64,000 bases of DNA from JANQHS01 sp965227315 (GTDB taxonomy: Bacteria > Bacteroidota > Bacteroidia > Cytophagales > CCMP332): contig OZ245737.1 in assembly GCA_965227315.1 (NCBI GenBank), forward strand, positions 806,001-870,000, written 5' to 3'. The notes under the pieces are model-generated. The model ran no database searches, was not told the DNA's origin, and saw nothing but the letters and a program-made list of their open reading frames with translations. A program made the translations under genes and the position numbers. Of the stretch, positions 36,951-47,039 are shown in pieces (within the stretch, counting starts at the first letter, position 1; each line of letters begins with the position of its first letter).

Positions 36951-39002
36951 ATGCACAGAATATTTCTTTGCATATCACTCTTGTTCAACCTGGCCCCTTG
37001 CTTTTCGCAATTGATGAGCATCGAAGAGCATGAGGCCTGGCTGGATTCCATTGCGAAAGAGTCTTTCGTCGCTAATTCCATCCTGCTTGATGAGGTAGAT
37101 GTTCACGGGATCGGAACAAAACAAGGGGATGTACAGGCTTACCTCAGAGGCAATTCTTTGACCTCGGTGGACGATTTCATTCATCGCGTTCCGGGCCTGA
37201 ACATGAGCAGGAAGGGGAATTATGCCAATGAGCCCCTGATGAGAGGCTTAGACATCAACCGAATGGTCGTGAATATTGACGGAATGAGAATCCAACCCGC
37301 ATGTACGGATAGGATGGACCCGGTGACCTCTTATATGGAACCAAACAACATGGGGTCAATGGAGGTCGAAAAAGGGTCTGATGGATTCAAAGGATCTTCA
37401 TCTACGGGACACTGCCTGAACTTCACCCAAAAGGCTCCTTCTTTCGACAGGGAAAGACCGATCAAGGGGAGCATTGGCATGAGGTATGGAACGGTGGCCA
37501 ATGAGTTCAGTCAAATGGGAGATCTGGATTGGAACAGAAACAAATCTTCTGTCAGATTCAATTTTGTGCATCGCAGAGCGGGCAATTATTACGGTGGTAA
37601 TCGTACGCTGGTGGAAAATTCTTCTTTTAACAAGTTGAATTTCGGATTGGGATTTGCGCAGCAAATGGGAAAATCCAATATGCTTAAGATCAACTACCTT
37701 CATGATGATGCCTGGGATATTGGATATCCTGCCCTACCCATGGATGTTTCAAAAGCACAGGCCAGAATGGTCTCCGCTTCATTTCTGAGATCATTTGGGC
37801 CATCCACCAATCACCATCTGGACTTTAAGGTGTACTACAACAAAATCGTACATATCATGGATGACAGCAAAAGGGAGAATGTGGTCATGCATATGGATAT
37901 GCCCGGGGAAACACAAACCTATGGCTCCTTGCTGAGCTTGCAACTGAATCCTTCCGAAAGAACAAGGATCAATTCAAAACTCGAATATTTCAATACCTAC
38001 AGCTTTGCTGAAATGACCATGTATCCGGAGGGCGAGAGTTCCATGTATATGCAAACCTGGCCGGGGATCAGGTATACGGGAGTATCGGGAGCCATAGATA
38101 TGCGAAGGCAATTGGGAGCAACATATTCCCTAGTGGCCGGAGCCCGGGTTGAACTCGCCTCCATGTATATGGAAGAAGAGTTTGGCGAAGATCAATTCAG
38201 GGTATTTGCAAAGGAAAATCCAAGTGACGAACTCCATACCCTTCCAAGCATTTTCCTGGGACTCGATAAGGAAATTGGCTCCGCAGGCATAATTGGCATC
38301 AGAACCTCCTATGGGGTCAGATTGCCCAACAATTCCGAGAAGTTCGGATTCTTCATATTCAATTCAACGGATATGTTTGACTACATGGGGGACCCGGATC
38401 TGAAAAACGAGACCTCATATAAGATCGACTTGAATTATAACTACAAATCAAAGAAACTGGATTTTGGTATCTCGCAATTCAACTACTTCTTTCAGGACTA
38501 TATCCTGGGTATTGCCGATACAAGCCTGGATGCCATGACCCCGGGAGCCAGGGGTGTAAAGTACTATAGCAATACCAGCACAGCGCGGCTTCATGGGATC
38601 GAATTCTTTGGACATTATTTCTTTTCAGACCGAGTAAGTACATTGGCCACGATCAATTACACTTATGGGAATGACTTTGAGGGTCAACCATTGCCCTTTA
38701 TACCTCCACTCAAAATTTCCTATTCAAATTTCGTGTCGCTTGGAAAGATCAAGGTTCAACCGGAAGTGGTTTTTGCAGCAGTTCAGAATAGGGTCAGCGA
38801 GAAGAATGTCGAATCACCCACACCTTCTTTCTGGCTATTTAACTTTCACTGCTCCAGAGAATATGAGTTAAAGGGATCTACTCTTTCGGCCAGGATAGGG
38901 TTGGAAAACATATTCGATAATTACTACCGGGAGCACATTGATTGGGGCGATATCCCAAGACCCGGAAGGAACTTATATGTTGACCTTTCATGGAGGTTCT
39001 AA
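36951..39002 (+). CDS. TonB-dependent receptor, probable copper receptor (OprC-like), 683 aa
   Basis: The signal peptide is MHRIFLCISLLFNLAPCFSQ. The plug domain has the usual landmarks (VDDFIHRVPGLNMSR, MRGLDINRMVVNIDGMR), and the barrel ends with an aromatic residue (LSWRF), as outer-membrane barrels do. The loop QPACTDRMDP contains a CxxxM motif (Cys118, Met122) like the one that binds copper in Pseudomonas OprC. A Met/His stretch MHMDM (about 313-317) might complete the site. At 683 residues it lacks the N-terminal carboxypeptidase-like domain of many Bacteroidota receptors, as expected for metal receptors. With the two small exported proteins upstream it forms a putative copper-uptake operon. 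Its stop overlaps that of the convergent repeat protein by 3-4 bases. Confidence 0.85.
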   Translation: MHRIFLCISLLFNLAPCFSQLMSIEEHEAWLDSIAKESFVANSILLDEVDVHGIGTKQGDVQAYLRGNSLTSVDDFIHRVPGLNMSRKGNYANEPLMRGLDINRMVVNIDGMRIQPACTDRMDPVTSYMEPNNMGSMEVEKGSDGFKGSSSTGHCLNFTQKAPSFDRERPIKGSIGMRYGTVANEFSQMGDLDWNRNKSSVRFNFVHRRAGNYYGGNRTLVENSSFNKLNFGLGFAQQMGKSNMLKINYLHDDAWDIGYPALPMDVSKAQARMVSASFLRSFGPSTNHHLDFKVYYNKIVHIMDDSKRENVVMHMDMPGETQTYGSLLSLQLNPSERTRINSKLEYFNTYSFAEMTMYPEGESSMYMQTWPGIRYTGVSGAIDMRRQLGATYSLVAGARVELASMYMEEEFGEDQFRVFAKENPSDELHTLPSIFLGLDKEIGSAGIIGIRTSYGVRLPNNSEKFGFFIFNSTDMFDYMGDPDLKNETSYKIDLNYNYKSKKLDFGISQFNYFFQDYILGIADTSLDAMTPGARGVKYYSNTSTARLHGIEFFGHYFFSDRVSTLATINYTYGNDFEGQPLPFIPPLKISYSNFVSLGKIKVQPEVVFAAVQNRVSEKNVESPTPSFWLFNFHCSREYELKGSTLSARIGLENIFDNYYREHIDWGDIPRPGRNLYVDLSWRF

Positions 39003-42000
39003 TCCCTGACGACCAGCTTTTCCTGTCTGATACCGGCTCCGTCTTTGATCCGGATCATGTACAGACCGGGTTCGATCAGGCTGGGGATCATAATCTCCCT
39101 GAGCGCAACGATATCGATGCCATAACGCTTCCCATCGCTTGAGATCAGTTCAATGTTGGATTCCGGTGAGAGTTCCAAACTGGTTTGAACGACTGTGCCA
39201 TGAGGGGCGGGATTGGGGTAGACATTGAATCCTGTAAGGCCGGATTGACCAAAGTATACCCGATCGTTATCCGAATAGGTACTTGATCCATCCTCATAAA
39301 CGATCTTAAGCCTATAATAGCTCAATCCTTTAAAGGGATAAAGATCCTGAAAGGCATAACTTGCGAAATGCTCTCCCCCTCCCATTGGTTCTTCGATTCC
39401 TATTTCCTCAAAGGCAATACCATCCTGAGACCTTTCGATCACAAATGATGAAACCATAATTTCAGCAAAAGTCTCCCATTGTACACTGACATGGTCATCC
39501 ACGGCGTCGGCCCTGAAGGAAAGAAGATCCACGGGCAAGGGGTTGGCTAGCGACACAGATGCAAGGGTAAAGGGAGAAAAGGAAGAGATGGCATTTTGGG
39601 TCGTTATGGTACCCGCGGCCGGTGTTCCCGTTGTCCCTCCATTGCCTTCATCTACCCAGAGAGCCCCGTTCCACTTTGCGATCACAAGATCCGCTGGCAA
39701 GAGTACCGTACCGCTTCGGCAATTCGAGCACCAACTCAGCGTGACAAAAACGTCGGAGGTTCCACCTACACGGTCCAGTATCCAATACTCGGTTGCAGAT
39801 GTATATAGTATGGTTGGATCATGCATTGAGGTATCGTATCCATCATCATCCGGGTTTGCAAAAAAGTATTCAGCTGAAAAGGTATCTGTCAGCGTGGAAG
39901 GAGCTGATATGCTTATCTCCGCCAGGATGGTATCATTTTTCCCGACCGGGAACACAAATGCATCATTACCGATCTTCCAAACAGGGCCTTGAACAAAACT
40001 TGCATTGCTCGAACCAAAGTATCCTCTGTTATCACCGAAGATCAGCACATTGGTGGAGGTGGTGGAAATAATACCATCAATAAAGGTCAAGAATTGTCCT
40101 GCCGTGCCTAACATCCAGGGAGTAGCAAGAATCAATTCCCCCGAACTCTTGTTGAGAAAAACATCTCCTGCAAACCTTGATATTGCTCCGGTGGCATCAA
40201 TGCTTTGATCCGTGCTTCCACCGAAGATCAATGGAGAAGTTCCCGCATCCAAACCGGAGTTAACCTCCAGATTCCCAAGGGAAAGCATGATCAGGGTGTT
40301 CACAAAGCCATCATTCAAGGTCAATAATCCTTCGACGATGAGGGTATCATTTACAGTCCCACTTAATATATCCTCATTACAACTGATATTGTCTATGTCT
40401 ATAAAAAGATCATTAAAACGAATGGTAGGATTTACATTGAACTCTACTGTTGCAGTCCGGAAACCACAACCCGAAAAGTCCGGGTCAAAATTCACGGCAC
40501 CACCATTATGGTTAAATGTTCCGCCCTCATGTCTGAATATTGTGAAATTGGTAGCCCAGGGCCCGCCAATGTTGAAAGCGCCTGTGGGCGCATTAAATGT
40601 TCCGTTGTACATTGAAAACCTGGAGCACCTCAGCTCGGTCGTACCAGCACCGGGTGAAAGTGCATTACCGGATTTATCAACGAGTAAATGAGAAAACCTT
40701 GAAGTAGAAAGGTTATTATATTCCTGAACATTGTTTCCTGAAACATGGATCGTAGCGGTTCCGCCATCAGCTCCGGACTCGAGGAACAGATCTCCCTCTA
40801 CCCTGACCACACCGGTATTCACAAATCCATCCCTATGGGTATAGTCGTTCAATACGATCAGGGTATCTCCTGTGGGAATATTAAACCTATCCTCAGTACA
40901 GGAAATATTGTCCACATCGATCTCAAGATCATAGAACTGCATTTTCGGCACAGCAGTCAGAGACACCGAAGCAGTTCTGGTCCCACAGCCTGAAAAATCA
41001 GGATCGAAGATCACCAGGCCATTGTTGTTGTTGAATGTTCCTCCCGAATTATCCAGAAGGGTGACATTGGTTGACCATGTTCCTCCTATGTAAAAAACTC
41101 CGGAAGGAGCATCAAAAACACCATTGTAATGAGAGAACCTTGTACATCTCAGATCCGTTGTTCCAACACCCGGCGAAAGAGCATTAGCCGATTTATCCAC
41201 GAGGATATGCGAGAATCTGGCGGTTGAGCTGTTATTATAAGTCTGTACATTACCTCCCGTTACATGGATCGTAGCGGTTCCACCATCAGCCCCTGACTCC
41301 AGGAAGAGATCGCCTTCCACCCTGACCACACCGGTGTTCACAAATCCGTCTCTATGGGTATAATCGTTTAATACGATCAGTGTATCGCCGGTTGGTATAT
41401 TGAATCTATCTTCTGTACAGGAGATATTATCAACATCGATCTCAAGATCATAGAACTGCATTTTTGGAGTGGCGGTCAGTGATACAGAAGCGGTTCTGGT
41501 TCCGCAGCCTGAGAAATCAGGATCGAAAATAACCTCACCATTATTGTTGTTGAATGTTCCACCCGAGTTATCCAGAAGGGTCACATTCGTGGCCCAGGTT
41601 CCGCCGATATACAAGATTCCTGTAGGTGCATTGAATGTTCCATTGTACAATGAGAATCTCGTACATCTTAGATCCGTCGTTCCGACACCCGGCGAAAGAG
41701 CATTGGCCGATTTGTCTACAAGAATATGAGAGAATCTTGCCGTGGAAAGGTTGTTGTATTCCTGGGTAGCTCCTCCGATCACATGAATGGTCGCCGTTCC
41801 ACCATCAGCTCCGGACTCAAGGAAAAGATCACCCTCAACACTGACAACTCCTGTATTGACGAATCCATCTCTATGCGTATAATCATTGATCACAATAAGG
41901 GTATCTCCCAAAGGAATATTGAAACGGTCCTCGGTACAGCTGATGTTATCAACATCAATCTCAAGATCATAGAACTGCATTTTTGGGGTGGCGGTCAGTG

Positions 42001-44113
42001 ATACAGAAGCGGTTCTGGTTCCGCAACCTGAGAAATCAGGATCGAAAATAACCTGGCCGTTGTTGTTATTGAATGTTCCTCCAGAATTATCCAGAAGAGT
42101 CACATTCGTTGCCCAGGTTCCTCCTATGTACATGACACCTGCCGGAGCATTGAATGTTCCGTTGTACAATGAGAATCTTGTACAATAGAGGTCCGTCGTT
42201 CCCACTCCGGGAGACAGGGTATTTGCCGATTTGTCTACAAGAATATGAGATAATCTTGCCGTAGAAAGGTTGTTGTATTCCTGAACGGCTCCTCCGATCA
42301 CATGGATCGTCGCCGTTCCACCATCCGCCCCCGACTCAAGGAACAGATCACCCTCAACACTGACAACCCCGGTATTCACAAAGCCGTCTCTGTGGGTATA
42401 ATCATTGATCACAATAAGGGTATCTCCCGAAGGAATATTGAAACGGTCCTCGGTACAGCTGATGTTATCAACATCAATCTCGAGATCGAAAAATTCCATT
42501 TTAGGCACAGCAGTCAGGGATACTGAAGCGGTTCTGGTTCCGCAGCCTGAAAAGTCAGGATCAAAATTTACTTTCCCGTTATTATGGTTAAAAGTCCCTC
42601 CGGAGTTATCCAAAAGGGTCACATTCGTTGCCCAGGTTCCACCTATATTGAAGTTCCCGGAAGGAGCATTAAACGTGCCGTTTAAAAGCGAAAACCTGGT
42701 ACAATAAAGGTCTGTCGTCCCAGCCCCGGCCGAAATCGAATTCCCTGATTTATCAACCAGGATATGAGAAAATCTTGCGGTGGAGGAATTATTATATTCC
42801 TGAACATTGGATCCCGATACATGAATTGTGGCAGTACCACCATCAGCTCCAGATTCAAGGAAAAGATCGCCTTCTACTCTGATGACACCGGTATTCACAA
42901 AACCATCTCTATGTGTATAATCGTTTAAGACTATAACCGTGTCATTGACCGGAATATCCAATCTATCTTCCGTGCAGCCCACATTATCTATATCCGCTTC
43001 AAAATCGAAGAAGTTTGCTTTGGGAGATGCGGTTATGCTCACAGATGCGGTCCTTGTACCACAACCGGTAAAGTCCGGATCCAGGATTGTCGCTCCATTG
43101 TTATGAGCAAAAGTTCCACCCGAATGAGTAAACAGGGTAATATTTGAAGAATAGAATCTTCCGATTCTAAATTCGTTCGAGGGCGCTGTAAAATCACCAT
43201 CCAGGAGAGTGAATCGCTGACAAAAAAGGTTGGTTGTTCCCGCATCCGGAGAAAAGCTGCCCGCCGATTTATCCACGAGTATATGCGATGCCCTCAGATT
43301 AACATTGGTGGTATTACAGAAGTAAAGCTGACTCGTCGTTCCTGTAACATGAACGATTCCGGTACCCCCTGCTGCTAATGTACCCTGGGTGAAGTCACCA
43401 AGAACCCTGACCACTCCGGTATTAAAAACCCCATCCTGATGAGTGAAACTGTTTTCAACAATAATGGTATCAGAGGCAGGAAAGCTCAGATTATCATCAC
43501 CACAACCTCCATTCACAATATTGGACAAGAAATTATAGAATCTCATTTTGGGGCTCGCAGTAATTGATACAGCCACAGACCTGCTTGAACATCCCGTAAG
43601 CGTGGGGTTGAGATCAATTGTGCCGCTGTTATTCGTGAAGCTGCCCCCACTATGTGTTATGGCAGTGAAGTTTGACCCAAATGACCCGGTGATCGCTAGG
43701 GTGCCTGAGGTACTTGTAAAACTTCCGCCACTGAGGGTAAACCTGCCCTGCGAAAGGGTTATATCTCCGGACCCACCTGCAAAGGTCCCATCTGCCTGCG
43801 AAAAATCTGAAGCACCTATATCGACGCTAAATGCACCTTGGCCAATGATCCCTGTATATCCTGATACAATCGAAAAGCCCTGAACATCGACATTTACATC
43901 GATATTGCAATCTCCAAGGCCATTCGCATCAAAAATGGCAACATCCCCGCTACCGGGGATACCTACTCCTCCGCCACCACCAGAAGAGGATGCCCAATTG
44001 TTAGCGTCGTTCCAATTGGATGCCACGCCAGCGATCCAAAACCTGTCTGCCCCACAAAGAACAGATGGCATTATCAACAACAGAAGAATTCCTATGCGTA
44101 AAAGGTATTTCAA
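38999..44113 (-). CDS. Large repetitive type IX sorting-domain surface protein, 1704 aa
   Basis: The start is probably TTG at 44113, the only start between an upstream in-frame stop and the signal peptide (LLRIGILLLLIMPSVLC). After a DRFWIAGVASNWNDANNW opening, typical of secreted repeat proteins, come beta-solenoid-like repeats. From residue 174 six full units (one of 176, five of 173 residues) and one degenerate unit follow. Each unit has GCGTRTASVS, SCTEDRF, THRDGFVNTG, ADGGTATIHV, SHILVDKS and TTDLRCTRFS, so cysteines recur regularly. The C-terminus carries a fibronectin-like segment (VSVQWETFAEI) and a type A sorting domain (FNVYPNPAPHG ... QEKLVVRD). Likely a surface adhesin or stalk-like protein secreted by the type IX system; no ligand can be named. 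Confidence 0.88.
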   Translation of the reverse strand: MKYLLRIGILLLLIMPSVLCGADRFWIAGVASNWNDANNWASSSGGGGGVGIPGSGDVAIFDANGLGDCNIDVNVDVQGFSIVSGYTGIIGQGAFSVDIGASDFSQADGTFAGGSGDITLSQGRFTLSGGSFTSTSGTLAITGSFGSNFTAITHSGGSFTNNSGTIDLNPTLTGCSSRSVAVSITASPKMRFYNFLSNIVNGGCGDDNLSFPASDTIIVENSFTHQDGVFNTGVVRVLGDFTQGTLAAGGTGIVHVTGTTSQLYFCNTTNVNLRASHILVDKSAGSFSPDAGTTNLFCQRFTLLDGDFTAPSNEFRIGRFYSSNITLFTHSGGTFAHNNGATILDPDFTGCGTRTASVSITASPKANFFDFEADIDNVGCTEDRLDIPVNDTVIVLNDYTHRDGFVNTGVIRVEGDLFLESGADGGTATIHVSGSNVQEYNNSSTARFSHILVDKSGNSISAGAGTTDLYCTRFSLLNGTFNAPSGNFNIGGTWATNVTLLDNSGGTFNHNNGKVNFDPDFSGCGTRTASVSLTAVPKMEFFDLEIDVDNISCTEDRFNIPSGDTLIVINDYTHRDGFVNTGVVSVEGDLFLESGADGGTATIHVIGGAVQEYNNLSTARLSHILVDKSANTLSPGVGTTDLYCTRFSLYNGTFNAPAGVMYIGGTWATNVTLLDNSGGTFNNNNGQVIFDPDFSGCGTRTASVSLTATPKMQFYDLEIDVDNISCTEDRFNIPLGDTLIVINDYTHRDGFVNTGVVSVEGDLFLESGADGGTATIHVIGGATQEYNNLSTARFSHILVDKSANALSPGVGTTDLRCTRFSLYNGTFNAPTGILYIGGTWATNVTLLDNSGGTFNNNNGEVIFDPDFSGCGTRTASVSLTATPKMQFYDLEIDVDNISCTEDRFNIPTGDTLIVLNDYTHRDGFVNTGVVRVEGDLFLESGADGGTATIHVTGGNVQTYNNSSTARFSHILVDKSANALSPGVGTTDLRCTRFSHYNGVFDAPSGVFYIGGTWSTNVTLLDNSGGTFNNNNGLVIFDPDFSGCGTRTASVSLTAVPKMQFYDLEIDVDNISCTEDRFNIPTGDTLIVLNDYTHRDGFVNTGVVRVEGDLFLESGADGGTATIHVSGNNVQEYNNLSTSRFSHLLVDKSGNALSPGAGTTELRCSRFSMYNGTFNAPTGAFNIGGPWATNFTIFRHEGGTFNHNGGAVNFDPDFSGCGFRTATVEFNVNPTIRFNDLFIDIDNISCNEDILSGTVNDTLIVEGLLTLNDGFVNTLIMLSLGNLEVNSGLDAGTSPLIFGGSTDQSIDATGAISRFAGDVFLNKSSGELILATPWMLGTAGQFLTFIDGIISTTSTNVLIFGDNRGYFGSSNASFVQGPVWKIGNDAFVFPVGKNDTILAEISISAPSTLTDTFSAEYFFANPDDDGYDTSMHDPTILYTSATEYWILDRVGGTSDVFVTLSWCSNCRSGTVLLPADLVIAKWNGALWVDEGNGGTTGTPAAGTITTQNAISSFSPFTLASVSLANPLPVDLLSFRADAVDDHVSVQWETFAEIMVSSFVIERSQDGIAFEEIGIEEPMGGGEHFASYAFQDLYPFKGLSYYRLKIVYEDGSSTYSDNDRVYFGQSGLTGFNVYPNPAPHGTVVQTSLELSPESNIELISSDGKRYGIDIVALREIMIPSLIEPGLYMIRIKDGAGIRQEKLVVRD
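40472..43594 (-). repeat. Tandem 519-bp coding repeats
   Basis: Unit boundaries (first base of the GCG codon pair) fall at 43594, 43066, 42547, 42028, 41509, 40990 and 40471. The first unit is 528 bases and the next five are exactly 519 bases. The middle units are nearly identical over long stretches, including third codon positions, which indicates recent unequal exchange. The last unit (from 40471) has diverged. Confidence 0.9.
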
Positions 44114-44145
44114 TGGTCGAGCAGTTTATTATCCCAAAAATGAAA

Positions 44146-44171
44146 ACCCCTTTTTATACGAAAAAAGGGGT
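44146..44171 (-). terminator. Terminator downstream of the formate dehydrogenase genes
   Basis: A 10-bp stem (ACCCCTTTTT / AAAAAGGGGT) with a 6-base loop; on the minus strand it is followed by TTT. It lies 55 bases after the stop at 44226. Confidence 0.65.
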
Positions 44172-44225
44172 CTTGGTTGTTTTATATTTGTTAATTCCAG
44201 CCTTACGAAGAAGGAAACCCATCTT

Positions 44226-47039
44226 CTAGGTCTTATACAAACCCTTTGATCTTCTAAAGTCAACTGAAACAACTTTGTACTCCGGACACATGGCTTCACT
44301 ATCGTGAACATCGGAAGTCAGAAGATTCACCATGATCTCGGGAAAGTGAAAGGTTGTACTCAATACTCCAGGCTTTACCTCATCCGTAATTTTAGCCTTA
44401 ATATCCACCTTACCCCTGTCGGAAATCACGCAGACCATCTCTCCATCCTTGATCCCTTTATCCGCCGCATCGCCAGGGTGGATCATGATCGTATCTTCGG
44501 TAAGGATGTCCACATTTGGAGTCCTTCTCGTCATGGTCCCGCAATTGTAATGCTCCAATTCACGGTTGGTGGTGAGGATATATGGGAATTTCTCTCCATG
44601 ATCCTCAATTTCCTGCGATTCCCTAAAAGGTTTGAAAAAGAACTTCCCCTTTCCCCTCTTAAAACTGTCGGTATGGATCATATCAGAATCCGATCCATCT
44701 TCCTTAACCGGCCATTGTTTTCCATTCTCCCCAAGTTCATCCCACTTAACCCCTTTGAAAAAGGGCACGATCTGAGAGATCTCTTCGAGGGCGGTTTTTG
44801 GATCATAATCCGGTTGTTTGTACCCCATCCTATTCATGATATCCACCACTATCTGTCCATCGGACTTCGTGCCTTCCAAGGGTTCTACGACCTTGTTCAC
44901 CCTTTGGATCCTTCTCTCTCCATTGGTAAAGGTCCCGCTTTTTTCCAGGAAGGACGCACCGGGGAAGATCACATCGGCCAGTTTTGCGGTCTCAGTCATA
45001 AAAAGCTCCTGCACCACAAGCAGATCAAGACTTGTGAGGGCCTTTTTGACCTTTGAAGTGTTGGGGTCGGTCTGAACCACATCCTCTCCCATCAGCCAAA
45101 GGGCTTTAAGATCTCCTGCAATCGCCGCGTCAAACATTTGCGGGATTTTATAACCGATATTCAATGGAAGCTTGGCACCATAGAACGATTCATATTTTTG
45201 ATGAACCTCCGGATCTGTGACATCAAGATATCCTGCTCCCTGATGAGGTTGAGCACCCATATCGGCTGCACCCTGGACATTGTTTTGTCCCCTCAAAGGA
45301 TTCACTCCGACACCTCTTCTTCCGATGTTCCCGGTCAACATGGCGAGGTCAGCAATTTGCATCACCGTAAATGTTCCCTGTGAATGTTCGGTCACGCCCA
45401 GACCATGGAATGACATGGCATTTCCCGCCTTGGCATAGATCTCTGCCGCCCTCCTTGCCTGCTCTTTTGGAACCCCGGATATTCTTTCCATCTCATCCAT
45501 ATCCAGAGACATGATATTGGTCCTGAATCCGTCGAAGTCCTCACACCTTGTCCGGATAAATTCCGAATCCTCCCAGCCCTCACTGAGGATATAGTACATC
45601 ATCATATTCAGAACAGCCACATTTGTACCCGGTCTTAGTTGCAAATGAAGATCCGCATACCTTGCCAACTCAGTCCTTCTTGGATCGATGATGATCATTT
45701 CCTTTCCGGAAATCGCTGCCTGCTTGATCCTTGCCCCGGTAACAGGATGCGCATCAGTCGGATTGGCGCCGATGACCAGCATGCAATCCGTATACTTCAG
45801 GTCCATAATGGAATTCGTAGCGGCACCGGTTCCAAAGGTCCTTTGCATTCCAAGTGCAGTGGGACTATGGCAAACCCTGGCACAACAGTCGATATTATTG
45901 GTACCGATCACCGCCCGGATAAACTTCTGCATCAGATAGTTCTCCTCATTTGTACAGCGTGCAGAAGAGATCCCTGCTATGGCATCCGGACCATTTTCGG
46001 CCATGATGGTATTGAGTTTTTGGGCCACATAATCGTAGGCCTCATCCCAGGTAGCTTCTACAAATTCCCCATCTTTTTTGATAAGAGGGGTTCTCAACCT
46101 GTCCTCGTGATTGTAGAACTTGAATGCATACCTTCCCTTGAGGCATGTATGCCCCTCATTCACCTCAGCATTATAAGGAGCGAGTATGCTCTGGACTTCT
46201 CCATCTCTCACGGTCACATTCAGATTACACCCAACGCCACAATAGGTGCAGACTGTCCTGACAGCATCTTTCTCCGCATTTTTCTTTGATTCATAGATAT
46301 CGGTGATCGCCCCCGTTGGACAAGCCTGGGCACATGCACCGCAGCTCACACAATCGGAATTGTTGAACTCATCACCCATGCCTTTCTGGATCACAGCATC
46401 AAAACCCCTTTTTGCCATGGTGAGTACCATCTCACCTTGTACTTCCTCACAGGCCCTTACACAACGATAGCAATTGATGCATGTCGACAGATCGGATCTC
46501 ATATATGGGTGAGAATCATCCAGGGATCGGCCAAAATGATTTTTTCCCTCAGGATACCTGATATCATCATAGCTTACTCCTACCGCCTCGGCGACTTTAA
46601 CAAGCTCGTTCCAGTTCGCATCCGCCTCTTCAAATTTCTCCTGAGGATAATCCGTCAGAACAAGTTCTACAATGTTTTTTCTGAGTCTTTTGATCCTGTC
46701 AGATGCCGGATATAGATAAGCACCCGGGTTTATGGGAGTATGACATGAGGCTACGGCTTTCACAGGCCCGCCCTGCTTCATGGCCATATCAACGGAACAT
46801 ACACGACAGGAGCCGAAAGGCTTCAGGTTGGGAGCATCGCAGAGCGTTGGAACGTTGTCCTCTCCAAGGTTTCTTTTAATAAAGTTTAAGACGGTTTCAC
46901 CTTCTTTGATGGGATAGGGTATTCCGTCAACATATGCGACCTGCAGATTTTCATCATTTACGGATGCCTTATCCCTGGCAGGTGCAGAAACTGTTTCCTG
47001 ATTCTTGATCGAAAGATTTCTATCAGTATTCTCCATCAT
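44226..47039 (-). CDS. fdhA: Formate dehydrogenase catalytic (alpha) subunit, 937 aa
   Basis: It oxidises formate to CO2 at a molybdenum or tungsten bis-pterin centre in the cytoplasm. The N-terminus is a NuoG-like 2Fe-2S domain (CDAPNLKPFGSCRVC), followed by 4Fe-4S ferredoxin motifs (CINCYRCVRAC, about 185; CVSCGACAQACPTGA, about 235). Another 4Fe-4S cluster (CTYCGVGCNL, about 270) opens the molybdopterin oxidoreductase domain. The active-site motif is CARVCHSPTALGM, with cysteine rather than selenocysteine near residue 388. GRRGVGVNPLRGQNNVQG and the C-terminal molydopterin-binding part are complete. Length and domain order fit NAD-dependent formate dehydrogenases. Its ATG overlaps the stop of the NuoEF-like gene by one base (TAATG), so the two are translationally coupled. 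No FdhD or molybdenum cofactor genes are in the window. Confidence 0.93.
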   Translation of the reverse strand: MMENTDRNLSIKNQETVSAPARDKASVNDENLQVAYVDGIPYPIKEGETVLNFIKRNLGEDNVPTLCDAPNLKPFGSCRVCSVDMAMKQGGPVKAVASCHTPINPGAYLYPASDRIKRLRKNIVELVLTDYPQEKFEEADANWNELVKVAEAVGVSYDDIRYPEGKNHFGRSLDDSHPYMRSDLSTCINCYRCVRACEEVQGEMVLTMAKRGFDAVIQKGMGDEFNNSDCVSCGACAQACPTGAITDIYESKKNAEKDAVRTVCTYCGVGCNLNVTVRDGEVQSILAPYNAEVNEGHTCLKGRYAFKFYNHEDRLRTPLIKKDGEFVEATWDEAYDYVAQKLNTIMAENGPDAIAGISSARCTNEENYLMQKFIRAVIGTNNIDCCARVCHSPTALGMQRTFGTGAATNSIMDLKYTDCMLVIGANPTDAHPVTGARIKQAAISGKEMIIIDPRRTELARYADLHLQLRPGTNVAVLNMMMYYILSEGWEDSEFIRTRCEDFDGFRTNIMSLDMDEMERISGVPKEQARRAAEIYAKAGNAMSFHGLGVTEHSQGTFTVMQIADLAMLTGNIGRRGVGVNPLRGQNNVQGAADMGAQPHQGAGYLDVTDPEVHQKYESFYGAKLPLNIGYKIPQMFDAAIAGDLKALWLMGEDVVQTDPNTSKVKKALTSLDLLVVQELFMTETAKLADVIFPGASFLEKSGTFTNGERRIQRVNKVVEPLEGTKSDGQIVVDIMNRMGYKQPDYDPKTALEEISQIVPFFKGVKWDELGENGKQWPVKEDGSDSDMIHTDSFKRGKGKFFFKPFRESQEIEDHGEKFPYILTTNRELEHYNCGTMTRRTPNVDILTEDTIMIHPGDAADKGIKDGEMVCVISDRGKVDIKAKITDEVKPGVLSTTFHFPEIMVNLLTSDVHDSEAMCPEYKVVSVDFRRSKGLYKT

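Noticed and set aside
41469..42707. Similar antisense frames starting MAVSDTEAV recurring every 519 bases
   Set aside because: They are shadows of the repeat-protein gene; their similarity only reflects the DNA repeats.
40472..43594. Regular repeats that could suggest a CRISPR array
   Set aside because: Period is 519 bases, the repeats are coding and there are no short repeat-spacer units.
44304..45056. A 250-codon plus-strand frame, and a 216-codon frame at 45639-46289
   Set aside because: Antisense to the formate dehydrogenase alpha gene with no protein-like features.
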